Assembly (NCBI RefSeq): GCF_000027005.1 | Contig: NC_012965.1 | Coordinates: 1,413,001-1,477,000 of the forward strand | Length of the DNA stretch: 64,000 nucleotides | From: Komagataella phaffii GS115 | Lineage: Eukaryota; Ascomycota; Pichiomycetes; Pichiales; Pichiaceae | Direction of reading: 5' to 3' | In this document: positions 10,035 to 18,780 of the stretch, piece by piece | Position numbering within the stretch: position 1 is the first letter of the stretch | Layout: every line of letters begins with the position of its first letter | Translations under genes and position numbers: made by a program | The notes under the pieces: model-generated | The model's database searches: none | What the model was told of the DNA's origin: nothing | What the model saw: only the letters and a program-made list of their open reading frames with translations

Positions 10035-10277
10035 CTAGTTAGTGTCAAACCCGAATCCTTTCATGCAGACCTTGTATTGGGAAATCAAGTCATCACATTT
10101 TCCTGAGTCTTGACCATTTATTAATAAGCATTGATCACGGGCCTCTTTCTCTGGCTTGCAGACACAACATGGCTTGGGCTTAGCTAACAACGCCGTTAGT
10201 ACGCTTAATCCCTAATTCTTCTGAAGCTTAAAAGCCTACTTACATTCTGCTTTTGGTTGTTGAGCTGGTTCGGACAT
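10035..10277 (-). CDS. COX17: Cox17 mitochondrial copper chaperone (two short exons)
   Basis: Exon 1 is 10277-10244 (MSEPAQQPKAE plus one base) and exon 2 is 10183-10035, giving 60 residues after removal of a 60-nt intron. The product has the diagnostic KPKPCCVCKPEKEARD copper-binding segment, followed by two CX9C-type cysteines (DQC...GKC...VCMKGFGF). Cox17 carries Cu(I) in the intermembrane space to Sco1 and Cox11 for cytochrome c oxidase assembly and is imported by the Mia40 relay. Length is close to S. cerevisiae Cox17 (69). It is easy to miss because neither exon makes a long open frame. It is divergent from the gene at 10485 across a 207-bp shared promoter. Confidence 0.95.
10184..10243 (-). 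other. COX17 intron
   Basis: 60 nt on the minus strand with a GTAAGT donor, perfect TACTAAC branch site and TTAG acceptor, branch A 12 nt from the splice site. Removal creates the Ser codon joining the two exons in frame. Confidence 0.92.
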
Positions 10278-10484
10278 CGTCGGTGTGATCTTTGGGAAGG
10301 AGAAAATAACTGAGGCTCGCGGTTGGCTTTTGAAAGAGCTTTCCCCGGACGAAAAAGCATTACACCACTTACTCCGTCTAAAGAATTATTGTCTCCTCCC
10401 ACATGGGTTTATCATACGCGAAACTTTCCCTATGTGTTCCCCTTCTGTCATCCTTTTCTGTTAAAGTTTCTTCGTTACTCAGCA

Positions 10485-11213
10485 ATGTCTGATCAGTGTA
10501 AGCTACTAGGTCCATTCTCCTTGTTTGTACAAGCGATCCTAGGGCTTCTGTCACTGAGTTCCCTTCTTTTTAAAAGATACCAAGAGTATCCCCACCAGAG
10601 ACCATGGCTGATCTGGTTTTTCGACGTGTCTAAGCAAGTGTTCGGCAGTTTGGGAATACATATATTGAATGTCATCGCAAGCATAATATTTGGTGGTGAT
10701 GACTTCGACATTGATGACGAAGACGAAAACCCTTGTGATTATTACTTCCTCAATATTCTGTTTGATACCACGGTGGGCATTCCCATTCTCTGGTTATTCT
10801 TATGGATGATTTATAATGGGTGTTCAAGACTGGGCATAGAAGGCATAGTATCTGGTCAGTATGGTAATCCCCCCAAGTTGAGCTATTACTTCAAACAGCT
10901 GGCTCTCTACATATTAGGCCTGTTCCTCACAAAAAGTACAATCTACCTTCTATTATTATCCAATGATTGGTTTTATTTAATGGCTGATTGGATCCTGAGC
11001 TGGACTGAAGGTCATCCAAGGTTGCAGCTCTTCATTGTGTTAATGATTTTCCCACTAATTATGAACGCTATTCAATATTACATTGTCGATAATATTCTGA
11101 AAAGTCCCGAGTATTCAGATGGCGAAGACACTGCCGAAGGCCATGTGTCACCAAACGGCCTGCTTAATCAAGGAAAACTGGTAGAAAACTATAACTCCAT
11201 AAATGGTGCATAA
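10485..11213 (+). CDS. STIMATE/TMEM110-family vacuolar membrane protein (YPL162C-like)
   Basis: A 242-residue multi-pass membrane protein. The start is the ATG at 10485 (MSDQCKLLGPF), because the longer frame opens at TTG and its extra 54 residues look non-coding. The N-terminal CKLLGPFSLFVQ helix, the motif IWFFDVSKQVFGSLGIHILN and the acidic loop DDFDIDDEDENPCDYYFLN match the STIMATE family, whose S. cerevisiae member YPL162C sits in the vacuole membrane. Animal STIMATE promotes STIM1 activation at ER-plasma membrane contacts. The yeast role is not established. Five or six hydrophobic segments are visible, with a hydrophilic C-terminal tail. Confidence 0.8.
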   Translation: MSDQCKLLGPFSLFVQAILGLLSLSSLLFKRYQEYPHQRPWLIWFFDVSKQVFGSLGIHILNVIASIIFGGDDFDIDDEDENPCDYYFLNILFDTTVGIPILWLFLWMIYNGCSRLGIEGIVSGQYGNPPKLSYYFKQLALYILGLFLTKSTIYLLLLSNDWFYLMADWILSWTEGHPRLQLFIVLMIFPLIMNAIQYYIVDNILKSPEYSDGEDTAEGHVSPNGLLNQGKLVENYNSINGA

Positions 11214-11300
11214 AAAGATTTCTTAATGTAATAATAATCTCGCATCATTTCACTGGCATTGTCCTACTCATATATCGACAAACGACATCTATTATACTAT

Positions 11301-12956
11301 TTAAACGGATTCATCCTCTTCATTGCCCAAAATTCCATCCACGGCTGCGTACAGCACTAACTTGGAGGCCTTAGGATCTTTCGTCACCACAAACTTAGTC
11401 TGTTCGGTAGCATCACCATGTTCATATTCGTGTCTAATAATATCGATCAACGACTTGACAATACCCCAACCATTACCTTGTTGTAGTCCGATCTGTGCGG
11501 AAAGATCTTGAGGCTTGTAGGTAGCAACACCTAGAATGACATGAGTTTGGTTGCTCTTTGGAGTGTTTCTAGCAACAAATCCAATTTTGATTGTGTCGTT
11601 TCCCGTCAAGATTGCTTCGGTAGTCCAGTTGGAGATCTTGTTATTGTTCTTCTTCATTTCAGAAGCCATAATAGCACCACGTTGTTGCGTTAATTTGACC
11701 TTCCAGTCAAACTCCTTAGGGTCATACTGGTTCAAGGCTTTGACCGAGACAAATCCTTGGTCCTTCATGTAAGCATCTACTGGGGTACGGACTATGATTG
11801 GCAAAGGTTCTGCTTCCTCGTCGTTCTCAGGTAACAAGAATTTTCTGTATCTGTAGCCCTTTGGTAGGATATCCTTACCAATTGGGAAAGGTGGCTCCTC
11901 CGTGTCAAGAGTGACGCCTGCATTTGGCACCACAGTTGAGTCAACAAAATTGTCGTTAATTATAGTAGCCTCAGTGATCAAATTATCAGCATTATTAATG
12001 TTAGTGTCATGAGTATCAGATGGAGGGCTGGAGGAGTTTTCATCCACTGTGACCTTATCCAAAATAGAACCATCTCTCTTGTCAAAATAATAGTTGTCAC
12101 CTTTCCTAGTAACAATGACATCCCAAGAATAGGAAGCTCTTGATGCGCACATCAATTGAGTTAAAACGTTGGAGGTGAAGAACACTTTTGCTTCCTTCTT
12201 CTCAGCCAACTCCTTGATGATAGGGTCTTTTGAGACGGTAGGATTAATGGAATGACGATTGGAAGCTTTGAGAGGAGCAGAGACACCGTTGTTCAATTTC
12301 TCAAAAGTCTTCTGGTACAATGGGACAGAACCGAAGGTGCGGACATCGGAACCAGGACCGACCTCCAAATTTAATTTAGTAAGCTTAGAAAATTCAATAT
12401 CAGAGATAATCTTCCATGATTTGCTCACCTTGATAGAGCTCTCTCTATTCTTGTTGATGTCTTCCTTCATACGGTTGTTGTACCAAGTGCTGTTAGAGTA
12501 GCCTGGTTTACGCTGAGTTTGTGGGCGGACAGAAGATTTCTTTCCTCGGAGAACAGTGGGCTGTCTCTGTTGATTAGCATTCTGGTTATTCTGGTTATTC
12601 GATTGAGCGTTAGGCAAGTTGAATGAGTCCTTAGCAGTAGATATGGAGCTGTCAACGACCGAAAACTCACCGTCTTCATCGTTCTCAGCAGCAAATGAGG
12701 CAGCCGCAGAAGCTCCATAAGCGTGGTACTGATCTCTTTGGCCTCTTTGTAACTTAACGTTCTTTTGGACAGATTGTTGCTGAGATCCTCCCTCCTTGGA
12801 TTGTTGCCAGTCAGCTGCCTTACCTAGCTTATCGGACTTTGAGTAAGGAGCGTATGGGATGTCATGGAAACGCAAATTTTCAGGGACAGTGGATGAGGGA
12901 CCCCAAGCAGAGCCGGAGGGTGTCAAGAAATCAAATTGCAATGGTACTTGAGACAT
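11301..12956 (-). CDS. Translation initiation factor eIF3 subunit D
   Basis: A 551-residue protein starting at the ATG at 12956 (MSQVPLQFDF). The longer frame begins at GTG and was trimmed. The N-terminal segment (GSAWGPSSTVPENLRFHDIPYAPYSKSDKLGKAADW) and the core (VFFTSNVLTQLMCASRASYSWDVIV, then YYFDKRDGS) are eIF3d. Glutamine- and asparagine-rich linkers occupy about residues 55-140. In other eukaryotes eIF3d binds the mRNA exit side of the 40S and can bind the cap of selected mRNAs. S. cerevisiae lacks this subunit, so its presence indicates a larger eIF3 complex. The S. pombe counterpart is Moe1. Confidence 0.92.
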   Translation of the reverse strand: MSQVPLQFDFLTPSGSAWGPSSTVPENLRFHDIPYAPYSKSDKLGKAADWQQSKEGGSQQQSVQKNVKLQRGQRDQYHAYGASAAASFAAENDEDGEFSVVDSSISTAKDSFNLPNAQSNNQNNQNANQQRQPTVLRGKKSSVRPQTQRKPGYSNSTWYNNRMKEDINKNRESSIKVSKSWKIISDIEFSKLTKLNLEVGPGSDVRTFGSVPLYQKTFEKLNNGVSAPLKASNRHSINPTVSKDPIIKELAEKKEAKVFFTSNVLTQLMCASRASYSWDVIVTRKGDNYYFDKRDGSILDKVTVDENSSSPPSDTHDTNINNADNLITEATIINDNFVDSTVVPNAGVTLDTEEPPFPIGKDILPKGYRYRKFLLPENDEEAEPLPIIVRTPVDAYMKDQGFVSVKALNQYDPKEFDWKVKLTQQRGAIMASEMKKNNNKISNWTTEAILTGNDTIKIGFVARNTPKSNQTHVILGVATYKPQDLSAQIGLQQGNGWGIVKSLIDIIRHEYEHGDATEQTKFVVTKDPKASKLVLYAAVDGILGNEEDESV

Positions 12957-13067
12957 TGTGTTCTGGCGATAATTTTTTTGGAGAGAAAAATGAACGAAAA
13001 AATATATAGTAGGATTCTCTTTCTCAGACAAGTGTACCACCCAATACAGAATGTCCCTTTAACACCC

Positions 13068-13076
13068 AGTGGCAAG
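13068..13076 (+). promoter_or_regulatory. PACE-like Rpn4 element upstream of PRE3
   Basis: AGTGGCAAG lies about 75-84 bp upstream of the PRE3 ATG and differs at the two end positions from the S. cerevisiae PACE consensus GGTGGCAAA, which drives proteasome genes through Rpn4. Suggestive only. Confidence 0.35.
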
Positions 13077-13151
13077 AGAGAGGGAGTGAGTTTCTTAGTA
13101 GTTGACATATTCTCTGAAACATACACACTTTAAAAATAATACATATCCCCA

Positions 13152-13802
13152 ATGAACGGCATCAATGTGGATATAAACCATCTGAAAAAGGGAGAGGTCA
13201 ACCTAGGAACTTCAATTATGGCCGTCAAGTTTGATGGAGGTGTCATTTTGGGGGCTGATTCTCGTACCACTACAGGTGCTTACATTGCCAACAGAGTAAC
13301 AGATAAATTGACTCAAGTCCACGGCACCGTGTGGTGTTGTAGATCAGGCTCTGCTGCAGATACCCAAGCTGTTGCCGACATAGTGAAGTATCACTTAGAA
13401 CTGTATGAAGCCCAACATGGAGCACCACCAACTACTAAGATAGCTGCGTCATTATTCCAGGAATTGTGCTACAACAACAAGGATGCATTAACAGCTGGTA
13501 TTATCTGTGCCGGATATGATGATAAAGAGAAGGGTGCAATTTACAGTATCCCAATTGGAGGTTCTATTCACAAACAAGAATATGCCATTGCCGGTTCGGG
13601 ATCGACGTTTATTTATGGATACTGTAACAAGAATTTCAAAAGCAATATGACAAGAGATGAGACTGTTGAATTTATCAAAACTTCGTTGTCGCAGGCGATC
13701 AAATGGGATGGATCTTCAGGTGGTGTTATACGAATGGTTGTACTGACTGCGTCTGGAGTTGAAAGATTAGTGTTCTACCCTGAAGATTATGTTAACGCTT
13801 AG
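13152..13802 (+). CDS. PRE3: 20S proteasome beta-1 subunit (caspase-like active site)
   Basis: This 216-residue subunit is nearly the same as S. cerevisiae Pre3 in layout: a 19-residue propeptide (MNGINVDINHLKKGEVNLG) followed by the catalytic Thr at residue 20 in GTSIMAV. The conserved GADSRTTTGAYIANRVTDKL and RSGSAADTQA segments and the late SGSTFIYGYCDKNF-like region (here SGSTFIYGYCNKNF) are present. Autocatalytic processing at Gly-Thr would expose the nucleophile that cleaves after acidic residues. It is divergent from the eIF3d gene across 195 bp, with a PACE-like element in between. Confidence 0.97.
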   Translation: MNGINVDINHLKKGEVNLGTSIMAVKFDGGVILGADSRTTTGAYIANRVTDKLTQVHGTVWCCRSGSAADTQAVADIVKYHLELYEAQHGAPPTTKIAASLFQELCYNNKDALTAGIICAGYDDKEKGAIYSIPIGGSIHKQEYAIAGSGSTFIYGYCNKNFKSNMTRDETVEFIKTSLSQAIKWDGSSGGVIRMVVLTASGVERLVFYPEDYVNA

Positions 13803-13930
13803 ATTATAAAATTAAACGAAATGTTAATGGGTATATCCAAATATGTCGTAGTGATGATCTGGTATTTTTCTTTTTCAGCTAGCTTCAATTCTCGAGACCT
13901 TTAGATTATATAATTTTCTTCCTTAATGGG

Positions 13931-15157
13931 ATGTCACTATCTGAGTACCTCCAGGAATTCCTTCCAAAGGACACCAGGTTTGACGTTCTACACGTCCAAT
14001 CGCAACCAAAAGTGGCTAAGAATGTTGTGTGTGGTCTAAGTGAAGACTCTACGTGCATAAAAATCCAGCATTTCATCGTTCTGTATTCTCAGAAAGTCCC
14101 AGTGATTGGACTAGAGGTCCATCGATACGTGATAATTCATAGAGATCATACGCAATTGCTCTTATTTGTATCCAAAGCGGATACTGCAGGCCTCATCTCT
14201 GTTCCATCGTTAAAGGTTGGTTTGGTTGTGAAGAGTTGTTTGAAGTTTATTCTTCAATTGGATCTAGGACAATGTTTGGGCAAAGTATTGCCACGATACC
14301 CCACGTTTGAAAGCGTCGAAAAAGTGGACACAGTGGCTGATTCTCTCAAATTTCTTGCTGACATATCAGCTGGAAGAGAATCCTTCAACCCAAAGACGCA
14401 TTACGTTGGATTCGAACCAAAGAATCCAATTATTGCCCAAATTTGCATGTTCACTCGCCCTGAACCCCAGTATCTCTTCCCCAACTCAGGAAAAAACCAT
14501 CTGAAGCATCAACTATCCGGTGAGAGTCTACTGAGATGGTGGATCCGTATAATTGACGAATTGGTCACGGAATTAGACTTCCACGGAAACACAAAGTTCA
14601 AAGTTACCATTCCCGGAGCTGAAAAGTCAAGTATACTAAAATACTTGCCGAACGAGAAGTGGGAAGTTGGTGATATTTTTTCTTCCCAGGAGTCAGATAT
14701 AGCCGTTTACAAGATTCCTTTACTTCCAGATGATCCAAAAGGTAGATTTCTAGAGCACTTGGTGGTAGAAGGGCGAGCTAAATCTACGAGTATCCAGCGA
14801 TTCTGGTTGGAGCTAAGTGCTAGACAGGAGTTCCGTTTAGGGATCACTGTGGGGGTGATTGGCGTTTCTGGAGAATTGGGTGTACCTGCTCTTGAGAAAG
14901 TTAAATACGAGGAGATGGTGGTCTTTCGAAAGAAAAAGTTTCTTAAGCTGAAATTGTTCGTGACAGGAGAAGATTACTCATCTGTGGAGGAGATCAACTC
15001 TTTTAACGATATCAAGAACGTTTTTGGTGATGAAGTATTTTCTTCAATAGTTGGAAGGATGGAAATACCTAGCCAGGAGTCGACTATATCTAAGCCTTCT
15101 ATTAGAGCTCCACCTTTAGTTAATGACCTGACATCCATGATTAGACGACGCAAATAG
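13931..15157 (+). CDS. RTT109: Rtt109 histone H3 Lys56 acetyltransferase
   Basis: A 408-residue p300-like fungal histone acetyltransferase. It opens with MSLSEYLQEFLP as in S. cerevisiae (MSLNDFLSSVLP) and shares LIFVSKADT-type, FTRPEPQYLFPNSGKNxxKH, GESLLRWW and VGDIF segments. The acidic pair D267-D268 lies in VYKIPLLPDDPKGRF, which corresponds to the functionally important Asp pair in the enzyme. With Asf1 or Vps75 it acetylates newly made H3 at Lys56 and Lys9/27. The basic C-terminus (MIRRRK) resembles a nuclear signal. An overlapping out-of-frame ATG sits 5 bp upstream of the start. Confidence 0.95.
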   Translation: MSLSEYLQEFLPKDTRFDVLHVQSQPKVAKNVVCGLSEDSTCIKIQHFIVLYSQKVPVIGLEVHRYVIIHRDHTQLLLFVSKADTAGLISVPSLKVGLVVKSCLKFILQLDLGQCLGKVLPRYPTFESVEKVDTVADSLKFLADISAGRESFNPKTHYVGFEPKNPIIAQICMFTRPEPQYLFPNSGKNHLKHQLSGESLLRWWIRIIDELVTELDFHGNTKFKVTIPGAEKSSILKYLPNEKWEVGDIFSSQESDIAVYKIPLLPDDPKGRFLEHLVVEGRAKSTSIQRFWLELSARQEFRLGITVGVIGVSGELGVPALEKVKYEEMVVFRKKKFLKLKLFVTGEDYSSVEEINSFNDIKNVFGDEVFSSIVGRMEIPSQESTISKPSIRAPPLVNDLTSMIRRRK

Positions 15158-16252
15158 GGTCAATGTATGAAGAAGGGGGGGGGACGTGGGGAACGCCTAG
15201 CACTAGCAGTTTCAATGGATTCCATCTGATCATGCTTTTTTGAAGTGGTTAACAATTTATCCTGTTCGTTAGGTGACTTCAACTCAATCAATTATGAATT
15301 AGCATGAATTCCTGACTTGAACAGCAAACAAACTGTTACAGATCAGCCTAATAAATGAAAGAATTGAGATGCGGAGTGCTTTTGGAAATAAAATGCAAGC
15401 TTACAGACACGCCAAGGGAACATTAGACAGTTGGTCAATATTTCACAAGTTGAGATCAACGGTAAATGAGGTTGTAATTAGACAATGATGAATGATTTGA
15501 CCTTGTGAGGTGATTAGTGGTAAATGGAGTTGTAAATGTGGCGAATCCTCGTTGTGTATACACATTTAGCTCTTAGCATAGTTGTCAATTTAGAGTACAG
15601 GCCTGCGACCTAAATTATTGGAAATAAGGGCATTATCAATGACGAACAGTTCATCTGATAGCCCACCAAACATTGCCTGAGGCCCAGACAATGCTTGCGT
15701 ATACGTAAACCCAACTGGGTAGGCTGAGTGCATATTATCAATCTCACTAATACCTATTTCGGTTCAGTTCACAGAGTGACCATCTGCAATGACAATAATA
15801 GACCTACCTAGTACATGATTCGAAATAATAAGAATAAAACACATTACTACGCATACTGTTACTCGTTCTACCAATAAATTCCAGACTACAGACAGATGAC
15901 ATCAGGATGGAAACTGCTGGTTACCTGGTACGCTCACTCTCAACTGTTCTTATTATTGCTACTTCCTTCTAGATCTGTATCTCATCTGCCGAAGTATTCA
16001 TGCGTCTCCGCCAAATATTCCTCCAGTAGTAGCACCAAATCTTACCTTGCCACCAAACATTATCTTCGCGAATGTTATGCATTGCCATGCTTTCAGGAAC
16101 CCAAAAGACCAATACAACTCTAAATAAAGACTATACCCTTGCGATCAGGTTCATCTTCAAAAGCACTCCTAATTAAAGATCACGCGTTAATTTTCATTTT
16201 TGCTTTAATTTTAAGATACCCCGCTGATTGAAACCCGCTCCGTATCGCAATC
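15158..16252. other. 1.1 kb gap between RTT109 and DNM1
   Basis: This gap is unusually long for the window. It holds a run of nine G at 15175-15183, an imperfect 17-bp direct repeat (GGTAAATGAGGTTGTAA at 15461 and GGTAAATGGAGTTGTAA at 15519), an MCB-like ACGCGT at 16182-16187 about 66 bp before DNM1, and one 75-codon ATG frame (15896-16123) that I judge non-coding. No tRNA or recognised ncRNA was found. Confidence 0.45.
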
Positions 16253-18628
16253 ATGTCTGCCTTGAAAGATCTTATTCCAGTTGTCAACAAGTTGCAGGAC
16301 ATAGTCACAACAACAAACTTGACTGAGCTAGACCTTCCCCTATTGACGATTATAGGCTCCCAATCCGCAGGTAAATCATCTGTTTTGGAGAATATCGTTG
16401 GTAAAGACTTTTTACCCAGAGGAACCGGAATCGTTACCAGAAGGCCTTTGATTCTTCAGTTGATCAACATTCAGCCTGATGATCCATTAGTTTACCAAAA
16501 CTCCTCCTCTTCTGGCCCAGGATACCCAGAAAGCTCTGATGTCGCTGAAGAGCCTACACTAGAGGATCACCTAAGAAAGAACGCCGATCCATCCGGTGCG
16601 GATGACCAATCACCAGTTGCAGAATGGGGCCAATTTCTCCACTTGCCAGGGAAACGTTTCTACAACTTTCAAGAGATCCGAAGAGAAATTGAGGCTGAAA
16701 CAGCCAGAATAGCAGGCAAGAACAAAGGAATCAGTAGAGTCCCTATCAATTTGAAAATTTATTCGCCAAATGTGTTGAATCTAACCATGGTTGATCTTCC
16801 GGGTTTGACCAAGATTCCCATAGGTGATCAGCCAACAGACATTGAAAGGCAGATCAAAAACTTGATTTTGGAATATATTGCTAGACCAAATGCAATCATC
16901 CTTGCTGTATCCCCAGCAAATGTTGACCTGGTTAACAGTGAAGCCTTGAAGTTAGCGAGACAAGTAGATCCCCAAGGTAAGAGAACAATCGGTGTTCTCT
17001 CCAAGGTTGACCTGATGGATCATGGGACCAATGCCCTGGACATTCTTACTGGAAAGGTGTACCCACTAAAACTGGGATTCATAGGAGTAGTCAACCGATC
17101 ACAACAGGACATTTCTGTCAACAAAGCACTCTTCGATAGTTTAAGAGCTGAAGAAGAGTTTTTCCAATCTCATGCTGCGTACAGGAATATTGCAAACAGA
17201 TGCGGAACCAAGTATTTGGCCAGAGTCCTCAATCAGACTTTGATGAACCACATTAGAGAAAGATTGCCTGATATCAAGGCTAAATTAAACACCTTGATGG
17301 GTCAAACTGAACAAGAGCTTGCATCGTATGGAGATATGGGTTCAGTTTCTGAGTCGAACAAAGGTGGCCTTATTCTGCAGTTGATGACAAAGTTCGCAAC
17401 TAATTTTGTAAACTCAATTGAGGGAAATTCCTCTTCTGTCAGTACAAAAGAACTATGTGGAGGTGCAAGGATATATTCCATTTACAATGATGTTTTTGGA
17501 AGTTCTTTGTTGAGTATTAATCCAACTGCTAGTTTATCAGTGAGCGATATTAGAACTGCAATTCGGAACTCTACTGGTCCCAGACCTTCCCTCTTTGTCC
17601 CAGAACTGGCATTTGACCTCTTGGTTAAACCCCAAATCAAGCTTTTAGAGGGCCCATCACACAGGTGCGTAGAACTGGTGTATGAAGAACTAATGAAGAT
17701 TTGCCACAATTGTGGTTCTCCTGAACTTGGTCGTTACCCAAAGTTGCAGGCTAAACTGATTGAGGTGATATCTGACCTGCTCAGAGAAAGGCTAGGACCA
17801 ACCACCCAATACGTTGAAAGTCTCATTGATATCCACAGGGCTTACATCAACACAAACCATCCTAACTTTGTTGGCGCTGCTGCCGCTATGACCAGTGTTG
17901 TTGAAGAAAGAAAAAAGCAAAAGGAAGAAAGTATGAGAATTAAAACACGAGAAGAGAAGAAGAAGTCAACTGAAACTGGTTCTGCTTCGAGTCCAGATTC
18001 GCCTAAAGAATTGTTGTTGGAAAATGGTTCTACTAACAGTTCTGTCAGTCAACTTATTGAAAAGCATCGCAAATCGAGTGACTCTGTTCATGGAGATGAT
18101 TCTCGTCATGCTCAACAGCAGAATGGGGATAACAAGGAGTCTTTCTTAAACTTTTTCTTTGGGAAAGATTCGCAGCAGGAGAACCAGCAGCAACAGTTAC
18201 ATCAAAATAAACCAGCTACCAGGCCATTTCAATTCGCAGAAGACAGTGAAACGTTGCACTTTTCCAATGAGCCAGAGGCTCAAACCGCTATTCAGCGTAT
18301 GGATGCTCTAAATCTCCATAAGGATACCGAAGCTCATCTATCCGAGCGAGAACAATTGGAGTGTGAGTTAATCAGACGCTTGATAGATTCATATTTTGAC
18401 ATTGTCAGAGAGATGATTCAAGATCAGGTCCCAAAGGCAGTTATGTGTCTTTTGGTAAACTACACTAAGGAGTGTGTTCAAAACAGGTTAGTTTCGAAGC
18501 TCTATAAAGAGTCCATGTTTGATGAGTTACTCTTCGAAGATGAGAACTTGGCTCAAGAAAGAGAAAAATGTCAGAAGTTACTAAACACTTACAAGGAAGC
18601 CAGTGAAATCATCAACGAAGTAATCTAG
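16253..18628 (+). CDS. DNM1: Dnm1 dynamin-related GTPase (mitochondrial and peroxisomal fission)
   Basis: A 791-residue dynamin. The GTPase domain shows the P-loop GSQSAGKSS (G35-S43), the TRRPLILQL switch, DLPG and the SKVD guanine-specificity motif (TKLD in most members). Middle-domain landmarks include KELCGGARIYSIYNDVFG, IRNSTGPRPSLFVPELAFDLLVKPQI and RERLGPTTQYVESLIDIHRAYINTNHPNF. A Ser/Gln-rich variable insert (about 550-690) precedes the GTPase effector domain. These favour Dnm1 over the paralogue Vps1. Dnm1 oligomers recruited by Fis1/Mdv1 divide mitochondria and peroxisomes, the latter abundant in methylotrophic yeasts. The ATG at 16253 is the family start. Confidence 0.95.
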   Translation: MSALKDLIPVVNKLQDIVTTTNLTELDLPLLTIIGSQSAGKSSVLENIVGKDFLPRGTGIVTRRPLILQLINIQPDDPLVYQNSSSSGPGYPESSDVAEEPTLEDHLRKNADPSGADDQSPVAEWGQFLHLPGKRFYNFQEIRREIEAETARIAGKNKGISRVPINLKIYSPNVLNLTMVDLPGLTKIPIGDQPTDIERQIKNLILEYIARPNAIILAVSPANVDLVNSEALKLARQVDPQGKRTIGVLSKVDLMDHGTNALDILTGKVYPLKLGFIGVVNRSQQDISVNKALFDSLRAEEEFFQSHAAYRNIANRCGTKYLARVLNQTLMNHIRERLPDIKAKLNTLMGQTEQELASYGDMGSVSESNKGGLILQLMTKFATNFVNSIEGNSSSVSTKELCGGARIYSIYNDVFGSSLLSINPTASLSVSDIRTAIRNSTGPRPSLFVPELAFDLLVKPQIKLLEGPSHRCVELVYEELMKICHNCGSPELGRYPKLQAKLIEVISDLLRERLGPTTQYVESLIDIHRAYINTNHPNFVGAAAAMTSVVEERKKQKEESMRIKTREEKKKSTETGSASSPDSPKELLLENGSTNSSVSQLIEKHRKSSDSVHGDDSRHAQQQNGDNKESFLNFFFGKDSQQENQQQQLHQNKPATRPFQFAEDSETLHFSNEPEAQTAIQRMDALNLHKDTEAHLSEREQLECELIRRLIDSYFDIVREMIQDQVPKAVMCLLVNYTKECVQNRLVSKLYKESMFDELLFEDENLAQEREKCQKLLNTYKEASEIINEVI

Positions 18629-18780
18629 ATTTTATAGTATTATTATCTGGACATACTGTATATATAGAAAGAAAAATATTTAGTTGTTATTGAGAGGGTG
18701 TTTATCCCTTTGCAAAGTTCCTAGTAGCGAGCGTCTTTAGCTTTAACGGGAATTCGTAGATTTTTTTCTCTGCCCTATAA

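Noticed and set aside
10323..10484. TTG-initiated 54-residue extension of the STIMATE-type protein
   Set aside because: Family N-termini begin with the CKLLGPFS helix just after the ATG at 10485. The extension overlaps the shared COX17 promoter.
15896..16123. 75-codon ATG frame before DNM1
   Set aside because: It has only a short hydrophobic run and Ser-rich text, no recognisable family, and lies in promoter-like sequence. I cannot support it as a gene.
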